From positions 1 to 64,000 of the forward strand of contig NZ_RXHU01000066.1 in assembly GCF_003955665.1 (NCBI RefSeq): a stretch of DNA of 64,000 nucleotides, in the 5' to 3' direction. The DNA is from Paenibacillus whitsoniae (GTDB lineage: Bacteria > Bacillota > Bacilli > Paenibacillales > NBRC-103111). Each line of letters starts with the position of its first letter. The first letter of the stretch is position 1. Both the position numbers and the translations under genes were made by a program. The notes beneath the pieces were generated by a model. The model searched no databases. It was given only the letters and a program-made list of their open reading frames with translations, and was not told the DNA's origin. Shown piece by piece: positions 57,369-64,000 of the stretch.

Positions 57369-58373
57369 ATGGTAACTTTGCCGAAATTGAACGATCTCGG
57401 ATTTTTCGAGATAAGACTGGAGTCCATCGGCGGTTTGGGTGCGAATCTGGCCGGGAAGATGCTGGCGGAAGCCGGTGTCGTTGGCGTTGGTTTGAATGGT
57501 GTCAGCTTTTCGTCCTATGGGTCGGAGAAGAAAGGATCGCCTGTCAAAGCGCACATCCGTTTTTGCGATATGGATACGCAGATCCGGGACACTTCGCCAG
57601 TGGAAAGGCCGCATGTCGTTGGAGTTTTTCATGAATCGCTTTCGAAGACTGTAAATGTTATCAGTGGCATCTATGAGGATAGTACCGTATTAGTAAATTC
57701 AGCGAAGACACCAGACGAGCTTAAGGAAAAAATGAAGCTGCGGGGCGGCACCATCGCGGTGGTCGATGCGATCGCAATTGCGCTCGAAGAGAAAAATCGC
57801 GTAAATATGGCCATGCTTGGGGCACTATTTCGGCTTTGTGATTTTCTTGACGCGGAAGCGATGCGAGGCGTTATCCGCAAGTCGCTCGAGAAGAAGTATC
57901 CGCTGGCGGTAGCCCCGGCGATTCGCACGTTTGACCGTGGCTACAACGAAGTGCAGTTCCAGACGTACGCGCTGCCGGAAGGCGAGAAGATGCCGGACTT
58001 CGTCCGTCTCGATACGCCAGTACTCGGTTATGAAACGCAACCGCTCGGGGGCATGGTGGTCAATCCCGGCAACAGCATTTTAAAAGATTTGAGTATTTCC
58101 CGTGCGGGGATGATGCCGCATTTCCATGAAGATAAATGCATACACTGCGCGTCCTGCGATAATGTGTGCCCGGATTTTTGTTTTGTATGGGATGAGCTTC
58201 CGGATAAGAAGGGCCGCCCGCAAATGTTCCTTCAAGGCATTGACTATCAATATTGTAAAGGTTGCCTCAAATGTGTACAGGCTTGTCCGACCGAAGCGCT
58301 TTCCCAGGAACGGGAAGAAGACGGTTATGCTGACGCCAATCGCATGCCTCACCGATTCAATCTGGCTTTGTAA
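57369..58373 (+). CDS. 2-oxoacid:acceptor oxidoreductase, gamma-delta (ferredoxin) fusion
   Basis: 334 residues. Residues 1-190 are the gamma domain (FFEIRLESIGGLGANLAGKMLAEAG; SSYGSEKKGSPVKAHIRF). The C-terminal ~85 residues are a delta-type 2[4Fe-4S] ferredoxin with CIHCASCDNVCP and YCKGCLKCVQACP. The middle (about 190-245) links them. It carries electrons from the alpha-beta partner encoded 39 bases downstream to an external acceptor. ATG 57369 is 7 bases from AAAGGAGA; an upstream in-frame ATG at 57339 overlaps that site. Confidence 0.9.
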   Translation: MVTLPKLNDLGFFEIRLESIGGLGANLAGKMLAEAGVVGVGLNGVSFSSYGSEKKGSPVKAHIRFCDMDTQIRDTSPVERPHVVGVFHESLSKTVNVISGIYEDSTVLVNSAKTPDELKEKMKLRGGTIAVVDAIAIALEEKNRVNMAMLGALFRLCDFLDAEAMRGVIRKSLEKKYPLAVAPAIRTFDRGYNEVQFQTYALPEGEKMPDFVRLDTPVLGYETQPLGGMVVNPGNSILKDLSISRAGMMPHFHEDKCIHCASCDNVCPDFCFVWDELPDKKGRPQMFLQGIDYQYCKGCLKCVQACPTEALSQEREEDGYADANRMPHRFNLAL

Positions 58374-58412
58374 GCTTAGAGAGTAATTAAGGGAGAAGGG
58401 TGGAACTGCCGC

Positions 58413-60716
58413 ATGTCTATTGATATTAAGAAGGAATTAGGACAAGCCAAAATCGAGCAGCGTATCGTCTATGAGTCAGGCAACGAGATGGCTGCCTATG
58501 CCGCTCATCAAATTAACTATCATGTGATGGGCTACTTTCCGATTTCGCCGTCCACCGAGGTGGCGCAATTCTTGGATTTGATGAAAACGAATGGACAACA
58601 CGATATCGTTCTCATTCCCGCAGACGGCGAGCACGGCTCGGCCGGAATCTGCTATGGCGCATCGACGGCAGGCGGCCGCGTGTTCAACGCGACGAGCGCC
58701 AATGGTTATCTATACATGCTTGAACAAATGCCGGTGCAATCCGGTACGCGTTTCCCGATGGTGATGAATCTGGTTTGCCGGTCGGTGTCCGGCCCGCTCA
58801 ACATTCACGGCGACCATTCCGATCTCTACTACGCACTCAATACAGGATGGCCTATCATCATGTGCCGCGATCCGCAAGCTGTTTATGATATGAATATTAT
58901 GGCAATCAAGTTAGCGGAAGATCCGGCCGTTCGATTGCCGGTGCTCGTCGCGTCGGACGGTTACTTTACGTCCCACCAGAAGCGGCGCGTGCAAACGTTT
59001 GCACATCGCGAGGATGTGCACGCGTTCATCGGCGAGCAGCCGCAAGGGTTCCCGGATACGCTTGATCGAAATCATCCGATTACCGTCGGCCCTTATATGA
59101 ATGAACCGGACTACATTAATAACTGTTATCAGCAGTCGATGGCGATGTACAACGCAGAAGAAGTTTACGATCGTATTCAGAAGGAATACGCGGAACTCAC
59201 CGGACGCGAGTACCCGATCCTCGAGCTGTATCGTATGGAAGACGCGGATGTCGCGGTGTTCTTGATGAATTCGGCTTCCGAAATCATCAAGGACGTCGTC
59301 GACCAGCTCCGCGCGAAAGGCATTAAAGCCGGATCGATCGCGCCAAACATGATCCGTCCTTTCCCGGCGAAGCAAATTGCGGCTGCGCTGGCAAATGTGA
59401 AGGCGGTCACGGTCGGCGACCGCGCCGATTCGTATGGCGGCCATGGCGGCAACATGGTCAACGAGATCAAAGCGGCTTTGTTCACCCATGGGAACAAAGA
59501 CACGCTCGTTATCAGCCGCATCTATGGCCTCGGCGGCAAAGACTTTTATGCCGAGGACGGGCATAACCTGTTCCAGTTCGCGATCGATGCGATGAACGCG
59601 GGCAAGGTGGAGGTGCCGTTCGATTACTACGGGCACACGCCGGGCGATCCGGCCAAGGCGCCGAAGCGGGTGCTCGAACCGATGAAATATGAGGACTTGA
59701 AAACAGGCCTCATTACGGTGACGCCGGATGAGAACACCGGCAAGCTCAACGTGCGGATCCCGCCGCTTCGCTCCTTGACGAAGAAGCCGAAGCGCATTGC
59801 GCCAGGGCATGGCGCATGTCCGGGCTGCGGCATTTTCTCCGGGCTGGAGCTGTTCTTCAAAGGCATCGAGGGCGACATCGTCTCGATCTTCCACACCGGC
59901 TGCGCGATGGTTGTGACAACCGGTTATCCGTACTCGGCGCATAAAGCGACGTACATTCATAACCTGTTCCAGAACGGCGCAGCGACGCTCTCCGGCGTCG
60001 TAGAAATGTTCTGGGAGCGCAAGCGCAGAGGCGAGCTTGACCATCTCGGCCTCAAGGACGATTTTACCTTCGTCATGATTACTGGCGACGGCGGCATGGA
60101 TATCGGCATGGGCCCGGCGATCGGGGCTGCGCTGCGGAATCACAAAATGATTATCCTCGAGTACGATAATGAAGGTTACATGAACACCGGCGCACAGTTG
60201 TCCTACTCGACACCGATGGGCCACCGCACGTCGACGTCCAACGTCGGGAAGCACCAGGGCGGCAAAGTGTTTCATCACAAAGACACCGCGCAAATTATGG
60301 CGGCGACGCATATTCCGTACGTCTTCACAGGCTCGGAAGCGTACCCGCAAGATCTCGTGAAAAAGGCTGCCAAGGCGCAGTGGTACGCTCAGAATGAAGG
60401 GCTCGTGTACGGCAAGATTCTGATCGCTTGTCCGCTCAACTGGCTGTCGGACGACCAGGAAGGCTCTAATATCGTCGGCGCGGCGGTGGACTCCTGCTTC
60501 TTCCCGCTCTACGAAGTCGAGCACGGGGTGACGACGTTGACCTACAATCCGGAGGACAAGGGCAAGAAGATTCCGCTTTCCGATTGGCTCAAGACGATGG
60601 GCAAAACGAAGCATCTGACAAAGCCGGAGTATGCCGGTTCACTGCAGGCGTTCGAGACGGAAGTCGAGCGTCGTTGGAACCGATTGAAAGCGAAGCACGA
60701 GAATCCGTATTTATAA
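58413..60716 (+). CDS. 2-oxoacid:acceptor oxidoreductase, alpha-beta fusion (TPP enzyme)
   Basis: 767 residues. The N-terminal alpha part (residues 1-430) has ESGNEMAAYAAHQINYHVMGYFPISPSTEV and GGRVFNATSANGYLYMLEQMP plus the domain II block GIKAGSIAPNMIRPFPAKQI. The beta part (from about 465) has cluster cysteines GACPGCG, HTGCAMV and LIACPLNW, and the TPP site TGDGGMDIGMGPAIGAALRNH with EYDNEGYMNTG. With the upstream gamma-delta protein it forms a complete pyruvate/2-oxoacid:ferredoxin oxidoreductase in two polypeptides, unlike the korAB enzyme nearby or the single-chain PFOR. Substrate cannot be read directly. Confidence 0.9.
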   Translation: MSIDIKKELGQAKIEQRIVYESGNEMAAYAAHQINYHVMGYFPISPSTEVAQFLDLMKTNGQHDIVLIPADGEHGSAGICYGASTAGGRVFNATSANGYLYMLEQMPVQSGTRFPMVMNLVCRSVSGPLNIHGDHSDLYYALNTGWPIIMCRDPQAVYDMNIMAIKLAEDPAVRLPVLVASDGYFTSHQKRRVQTFAHREDVHAFIGEQPQGFPDTLDRNHPITVGPYMNEPDYINNCYQQSMAMYNAEEVYDRIQKEYAELTGREYPILELYRMEDADVAVFLMNSASEIIKDVVDQLRAKGIKAGSIAPNMIRPFPAKQIAAALANVKAVTVGDRADSYGGHGGNMVNEIKAALFTHGNKDTLVISRIYGLGGKDFYAEDGHNLFQFAIDAMNAGKVEVPFDYYGHTPGDPAKAPKRVLEPMKYEDLKTGLITVTPDENTGKLNVRIPPLRSLTKKPKRIAPGHGACPGCGIFSGLELFFKGIEGDIVSIFHTGCAMVVTTGYPYSAHKATYIHNLFQNGAATLSGVVEMFWERKRRGELDHLGLKDDFTFVMITGDGGMDIGMGPAIGAALRNHKMIILEYDNEGYMNTGAQLSYSTPMGHRTSTSNVGKHQGGKVFHHKDTAQIMAATHIPYVFTGSEAYPQDLVKKAAKAQWYAQNEGLVYGKILIACPLNWLSDDQEGSNIVGAAVDSCFFPLYEVEHGVTTLTYNPEDKGKKIPLSDWLKTMGKTKHLTKPEYAGSLQAFETEVERRWNRLKAKHENPYL

Positions 60717-60723
60717 CATCAGC

Positions 60724-60755
60724 GGCACATTCACCCCCTCGGTGGATGTGCCTTT
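60724..60755 (+). terminator. Oxidoreductase operon terminator
   Basis: GGCACATTCACC / GGTGGATGTGCC, 12-bp stem with one G-U pair; only a short T tract follows. Confidence 0.65.
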
Positions 60756-60777
60756 CACTTGAAGGGAGAGTGTCTAG

Positions 60778-61059
60778 ATGCCTTACGTGCTGCAGCATAA
60801 AGAAACGAAGCAAATCTATACGACTATGCTGGTCAACCATTATGAACTCGCTTATTATGGGGTGAAGTTTTGGGCCGAAGCTCAGGAGGCTGAACGGGAT
60901 GCGGCAGCTTTTTTGCAGGCCAAAGGGGTTGTAGATGCGTCATCTTGGGAGCTGCTTCACCTGGATGAACGCGAAATGAAGCTGTGCAATGTGAAGCTGA
61001 GAAACGATCCGAGGCTAAGCCTCTATTGGCAGGCAGACCGTAAACCGGAGGTGAATTGA
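60778..61059 (+). CDS. Conserved hypothetical protein, 93 residues
   Basis: Soluble, no signal peptide or membrane segment. It begins MPYVLQHKETKQIYTTMLVNHYELAYYGVKFW and continues into an Ala/Glu-rich helix and a segment ending KLRNDPRLSLYWQ. The only cysteine is in KLCNVK. ATG after GAAGGGAGAG. Separated from the alpha-beta gene by a hairpin, so possibly independent or partly read-through. I do not recognise the family. Confidence 0.7.
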   Translation: MPYVLQHKETKQIYTTMLVNHYELAYYGVKFWAEAQEAERDAAAFLQAKGVVDASSWELLHLDEREMKLCNVKLRNDPRLSLYWQADRKPEVN

Positions 61060-61230
61060 CTGGAAAAAAATGACGCCGCGTCAATAGGCTGAACGCCGTG
61101 TACGCTTGTCCAAGAATCCGTTCCTTTCACCTATATTCGCCTCCAACCCCCGCAATCTATAATTAGGTTACGAAAGAAAAAATTACTATTCACTGATTGC
61201 GAAAAAAGCCATCATCAAGGGAGGCAAAAC

Positions 61231-62184
61231 ATGAAAAAATGGGTTCTGATTTGTGCAGTTGTTCTGCTAACGATCGTCGGCTTGCTGCCGCAAGGCGGCT
61301 ATGCGGAGGAGGCGGTAACAACGAAAGGGCAGATTGTGGCTGGCGTCAGTTTCCGGGATGAGCCGAATACATCGAGCAATGTGATGCGGCTTTTGAAAGC
61401 GAATGAAATCGTCACGATTACGGACTACGTGTCTGCCAGTTGGTATGGCGTGAAGGATGCACAAGGGGTGCAAGGCTATGTATCCACGAACGCGAAATAC
61501 ATAAAAGTGATCAGTAACGCCCAAGTCATTTATGGCGTTAACTTTCGGACCCAGCCTGCTACCGACAGTTCCTCCAGAGTCATTCGGATGCTTGCCAAAG
61601 GGGAAGACATCCTGATCACGGATAAATTGAACGATAGCTGGTATAAAATTCAGGACGCAAACGGCACTGTAGGCTACATCAGCACAAGTTCGAAGTATAC
61701 GGCGGTTGACTTCTCTATCGCGATGCCGAATTTGCCGGTTGCAGATGCGATTGAAGCGGTAATTGCCGTAGGCCAGCGATATCTAGGCACACCGTACGAG
61801 TACGGTTCCCAGCGCAACGATCCAACGACATTCGATTGCTCCGATTTGGTTCAAACGATGTTCTGGCAAGGGCTGCGGTATGTGCTGCCCGGCGACTCGG
61901 CGGCGCAAGGCACGTATGTGCAATCACTGGGGCCGATCGTCACAGATTGGACGAAGCTGAAGCGCGGGGACCTGCTGTTCTTCTCGGCTTACAAAGGTGC
62001 AAAACCGTCTGATTATGATGGAGTGAACATTCTGAAGGAGCCGATCACGCATGTCGGCATCTACTTGGGGAACGGCGAAATGCTGCATACGTACTCGGTG
62101 GAATCCGGCGGCGTGCGCATCGATACGATTGCAGGGAAGCAGTGGGAGAATCGTTTTTTATACGGCGGATCGGTTTTACGCTAA
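61231..62184 (+). CDS. Secreted SH3b-SH3b-NlpC/P60 cell-wall endopeptidase
   Basis: 317 residues. Signal peptide (VLICAVVLLTIVGLLPQGGYA, cleaved near residue 25), two bacterial SH3 domains (residues 33-87 and 95-150) and an NlpC/P60 catalytic domain (from about 170). Catalytic Cys in FDCSDLVQ, His in THVGIYLG and the third polar residue His in MLHTYS. It would cut gamma-D-Glu-L-diamino-acid bonds in peptidoglycan stem peptides. ATG follows AAGGGAGG. Terminated by a strong hairpin. Confidence 0.93.
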   Translation: MKKWVLICAVVLLTIVGLLPQGGYAEEAVTTKGQIVAGVSFRDEPNTSSNVMRLLKANEIVTITDYVSASWYGVKDAQGVQGYVSTNAKYIKVISNAQVIYGVNFRTQPATDSSSRVIRMLAKGEDILITDKLNDSWYKIQDANGTVGYISTSSKYTAVDFSIAMPNLPVADAIEAVIAVGQRYLGTPYEYGSQRNDPTTFDCSDLVQTMFWQGLRYVLPGDSAAQGTYVQSLGPIVTDWTKLKRGDLLFFSAYKGAKPSDYDGVNILKEPITHVGIYLGNGEMLHTYSVESGGVRIDTIAGKQWENRFLYGGSVLR

Positions 62185-62225
62185 CTTGATGGTTCGATCA
62201 GCGCAGGTTTGCCATATACTATAGA

Positions 62226-62262
62226 AAGAGGCGGGTGCAGCCTTTGCATCCGCCTCTTGCTC
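62226..62262 (+). terminator. NlpC/P60 gene terminator
   Basis: AAGAGGCGGGTGCA (62226-62239) pairs with TGCATCCGCCTCTT (62245-62258); short T content after. Confidence 0.75.
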
Positions 62263-62298
62263 ATCCATTGACTCTATAGAGAAAGGGAGCGCCTATCT

Positions 62299-62892
62299 TT
62301 GAAACCAGCGACGATGGACCAACCTCTGGAATTCAGGAACACGACGGAAAGTGGGCTTAACCTGGACACGGTGCATGAGCGCATTTTGCATTTTATGCGA
62401 CTTGACCCGGCAGCGACGTATAAATTCATTATCGGAACGGATTGTCAGGTACATCCAGGTCATACGAAGTTTATCACGGGTGTTGTTATCCAGCGGATGG
62501 GGAGAGGAGCGTGGGCATGCTATCGTCAATATGTCGTGCCTCGCGCGATGCATTCCATTAAGGAGAAGCTTTCAATGGAAACTGCGCTGAGTGAAGAGAT
62601 TGCGATGTTTTTTGATGAGTCGAAACGGCAGGATATGGAAAATGTAATACTTCCTCATCTTTATCAAGGTGCGACCTTCGATATGTTCATTCACATCGAT
62701 GCCGGCGATGATGCGGACAAGAACCGGACGGCCAAATTCGTCCAGGAAATGGTTAGACGTGTCGAATCCGTCGGCATGGTGCCGGTGATCAAGCCGGATT
62801 GCTACGTGGCATCGGCTTATGCCAACCGGTTTTCCAAGAAGCCGGTACGACTGCATTATGAGGAGCGAGATCGGATGGATGGAAGCTTATAG
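62299..62892 (+). CDS. YkuK-family RNase H-like protein (DUF458)
   Basis: 197 residues. DUF458 block: YKFIIGTDCQVHPGHTKFITGVVIQRMGRG, ending in a Lys-Pro-rich core (VIKPDCYVASAYANRFSKKP). The IGTDCQ motif and DMFIHIDAGDD are RNase H-like acidic sites. In B. subtilis ykuK has no firm role. The TTG start at 62299 is 10 bases after GGGAG; an in-frame ATG at 62314 is the alternative. Confidence 0.85.
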   Translation: MKPATMDQPLEFRNTTESGLNLDTVHERILHFMRLDPAATYKFIIGTDCQVHPGHTKFITGVVIQRMGRGAWACYRQYVVPRAMHSIKEKLSMETALSEEIAMFFDESKRQDMENVILPHLYQGATFDMFIHIDAGDDADKNRTAKFVQEMVRRVESVGMVPVIKPDCYVASAYANRFSKKPVRLHYEERDRMDGSL

Positions 62893-62905
62893 CAGCCTTG
62901 GGAGG

Positions 62906-62957
62906 ACCGTCGGCCCGGCAGGTGGAACGGAACCTGCGAGCTGACGGTTTTGTTTCT
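62906..62957 (+). terminator. ykuK terminator
   Basis: ACCGTC...GACGGT outer stem with GCAGGT/ACCTGC inner stem, followed by TTTTGTTTCTTTTTC. Confidence 0.83.
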
Positions 62958-63039
62958 TTTTCAGCTTAGCCGGAAAGAAGGGTTTCCCTTCCTTAGCAGC
63001 GAAATAATGCAGAGTAAGTTGGTACATGGGGGGATTGAC

Positions 63040-63546
63040 ATGAGCAAGACGTTTATTATTGAAGCCGTGATGCTGGCGGTGCACGGACAGCTGATGTTGC
63101 CCGCGAAGCCGGTCACGTACGTAATTCCGTATACGACGATACAAGAATTATATGAATTGCAAACGAGTACGGTGCCGATTATGATGGACGAAGAAGATGA
63201 CGGGTTCGTCAAAACCTTGATTACCGAGCTCATTCAGTTCTTTGAGGAACCGTTCAATAAGAAAAAAATCGAGAAAGCGCTCACCATGCCCTGGGGCAAA
63301 AGTCCGCCGCTGCCGATTAACGATAATGTTACGCTTTGTATCGTGAACAGTATTGACAACGAGGCGTATGGCGAGCTGTTCGATCCGATTGAGACCGAGC
63401 TGATTATGGCGGGGATCCGGGAGAAGGCGGTGCTGCTAACCGACCAGCTGGATTTTATCGACCGTGTCATTAATGGCGGAGTGCCGGTGGAGACGGTGGA
63501 CGTCGAGGATTTCGACTTTATTCTGGACGACGATCTTCAAGTGTAA
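63040..63546 (+). CDS. Conserved hypothetical protein of Paenibacillaceae type
   Basis: 168 residues. N-terminal MSKTFIIEAVMLAVHGQLM; core VTYVIPYTTIQELYELQ, FFEEPFNKKKIEKALTMPWGKSPPL and AYGELFDPIETELIMAGI; acidic C-terminus VDVEDFDFILDDDLQV. I have seen similar proteins labelled ADP-heptose synthase in Paenibacillus annotations, but nothing here resembles a nucleotidyltransferase, so I give no function. ATG 63040 is close behind a GGGGGG site; the open frame extends upstream without a ribosome site. Confidence 0.75.
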   Translation: MSKTFIIEAVMLAVHGQLMLPAKPVTYVIPYTTIQELYELQTSTVPIMMDEEDDGFVKTLITELIQFFEEPFNKKKIEKALTMPWGKSPPLPINDNVTLCIVNSIDNEAYGELFDPIETELIMAGIREKAVLLTDQLDFIDRVINGGVPVETVDVEDFDFILDDDLQV

Positions 63547-63563
63547 AAGGAGTGGAGCTGCCG

Positions 63564-64000
63564 ATGACGACGAAGCATAACTTGGACATGCTACTGAATG
63601 AACTGCCTGCATTTTGGTTCCCGCAGCGGACGTGGACGCTGCGCGAAGGTGTCGGCGGGATGAACAATACGACGCGCTTTGTGGAAGTAGACGGAGCGAC
63701 CTATGTGCTCCGGCTGTATGAGACACACCGCGATAGGAACAAAATCGCGTTCGAGCACCGCGTGCTGCTGGAGCTGGGAAGACAGCAGCACGCGCTGGAT
63801 TTCGCCATTCCTCAGCCGCTGAAGCGGCCGAATGGCGAGACGATGGTGACGCTGCCCGGCGGGAAGCTGGCGGCGCTGTTCACCTATACCGAAGGCGAGA
63901 ACCCGGGTGCCTTCGCGTTATCCCAACTGCCGTACATCGGCAAGGCGGTCGGGCAGTTATCCGCTGCGCTCAGCCGGATCGAACTGGATGTGAAGCCGGA
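63564..64000 (+). CDS. APH-type phosphotransferase, 3'-truncated by window edge
   Basis: The first 145 codons run off the window. The visible part is the N-lobe of a protein-kinase-like APH/ChoK fold: REGVGGMNNTTRFVEVDGATYVLRLYETH (Gly-rich loop and beta-3 strand) and FEHRVLLELGRQQ (alpha-C). The FAIPQPLKRPNGETMVTLPGGKLAALF block is typical of homoserine-kinase-II/YtmP-like phosphotransferases. ATG behind AAGGAG and GGAG sites. The catalytic loop is not in view, so the substrate is open. Confidence 0.78.
   Translation, partial: MTTKHNLDMLLNELPAFWFPQRTWTLREGVGGMNNTTRFVEVDGATYVLRLYETHRDRNKIAFEHRVLLELGRQQHALDFAIPQPLKRPNGETMVTLPGGKLAALFTYTEGENPGAFALSQLPYIGKAVGQLSAALSRIELDVKP

Noticed and set aside
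58911..60614. 567-codon minus-strand open frame opposite the alpha-beta oxidoreductase
   Set aside because: Arises from high third-position GC in the true frame; no ribosome site or domain.
61060..61230. Cyclic-di-AMP (ydaO-type) riboswitch before the NlpC/P60 gene
   Set aside because: Cell-wall hydrolase genes often have it, but I could not find its conserved segments in this 170-base gap; only a TATAAT-like element near 61157 and a ribosome site are seen.

Overview
The window is a single chromosomal segment of an endospore-forming Gram-positive bacterium of the order Bacillales, most likely Paenibacillaceae (Paenibacillus or a close relative). The evidence is a Gram-positive PolC, dipicolinate synthase genes, spoVS, SpoIIIE, a SleB-type hydrolase, a Bacillus-type LexA box before recA, frequent TTG and GTG starts behind strong GGAGG sites, and a gene order that follows the polC-to-ymcA region of the Bacillus subtilis chromosome. 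Almost everything is on the + strand. The only clear minus-strand gene is a histidine kinase at 55.5-56.8 kb. I saw no tRNA, rRNA, CRISPR array, prophage or insertion sequence.

Layout. 1-4 kb: 3' part of polC. 4.1-11.7 kb: the nusA-infB translation operon (rimP, nusA, rnpM, ylxQ, infB, rbfA, nrnA, truB) behind one promoter and a leader hairpin. 11.7-15.4 kb: ribF, rpsO, pnp. 15.5-18.4 kb: ylxY-like deacetylase, mlpA, dut. 18.5-22.4 kb: dpaAB (spore dipicolinate) then dapG-dapA; asd is not in this cluster. 22.5-28.1 kb: RNase J, tepA, ylzJ, spoIIIE. 28.2-36.2 kb: SleB-like hydrolase, ymfF/ymfH/ymfI/ymfJ/ymfK/rodZ homologues, a lipoprotein and a YajQ protein. 36.3-41.7 kb: rimO, pgsA, cinA, recA, recX. 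42-46 kb: rny, ymdB, spoVS, a membrane dipeptidase. 46-49.4 kb: a two-subunit 2-oxoacid:ferredoxin oxidoreductase (korA/korB) and a PduL-type phosphotransacylase. 49.5-54.2 kb: an MHYT-PAS-GGDEF-EAL protein, miaB, ricA.

54.3-64 kb is the accessory end, where synteny with B. subtilis stops. It holds an orphan ABC ATPase translationally coupled to a low-molecular-weight tyrosine phosphatase, the histidine kinase, a 55-residue Cys-rich protein between two cre-like sites, and a second 2-oxoacid:ferredoxin oxidoreductase with an unusual two-gene architecture (gamma-delta fusion plus alpha-beta fusion). After these come small unknown genes, an SH3-NlpC/P60 hydrolase, a YkuK-family protein, a conserved unknown and the start of an APH-type kinase.

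How it fits together. Most of the window is housekeeping: replication, transcription termination, ribosome assembly, RNA decay (PNPase, RNase J and RNase Y all present), recombination and envelope, with sporulation genes interspersed. The observations most worth following are the fused oxidoreductase with its possible carbon-catabolite control, several structured intergenic RNAs or palindromes (pgsA-cinA, ricA-ABC, recX-rny, upstream of the second oxidoreductase), the RGG-like linker of IF2 and a His/Cys-rich extension on RicA.
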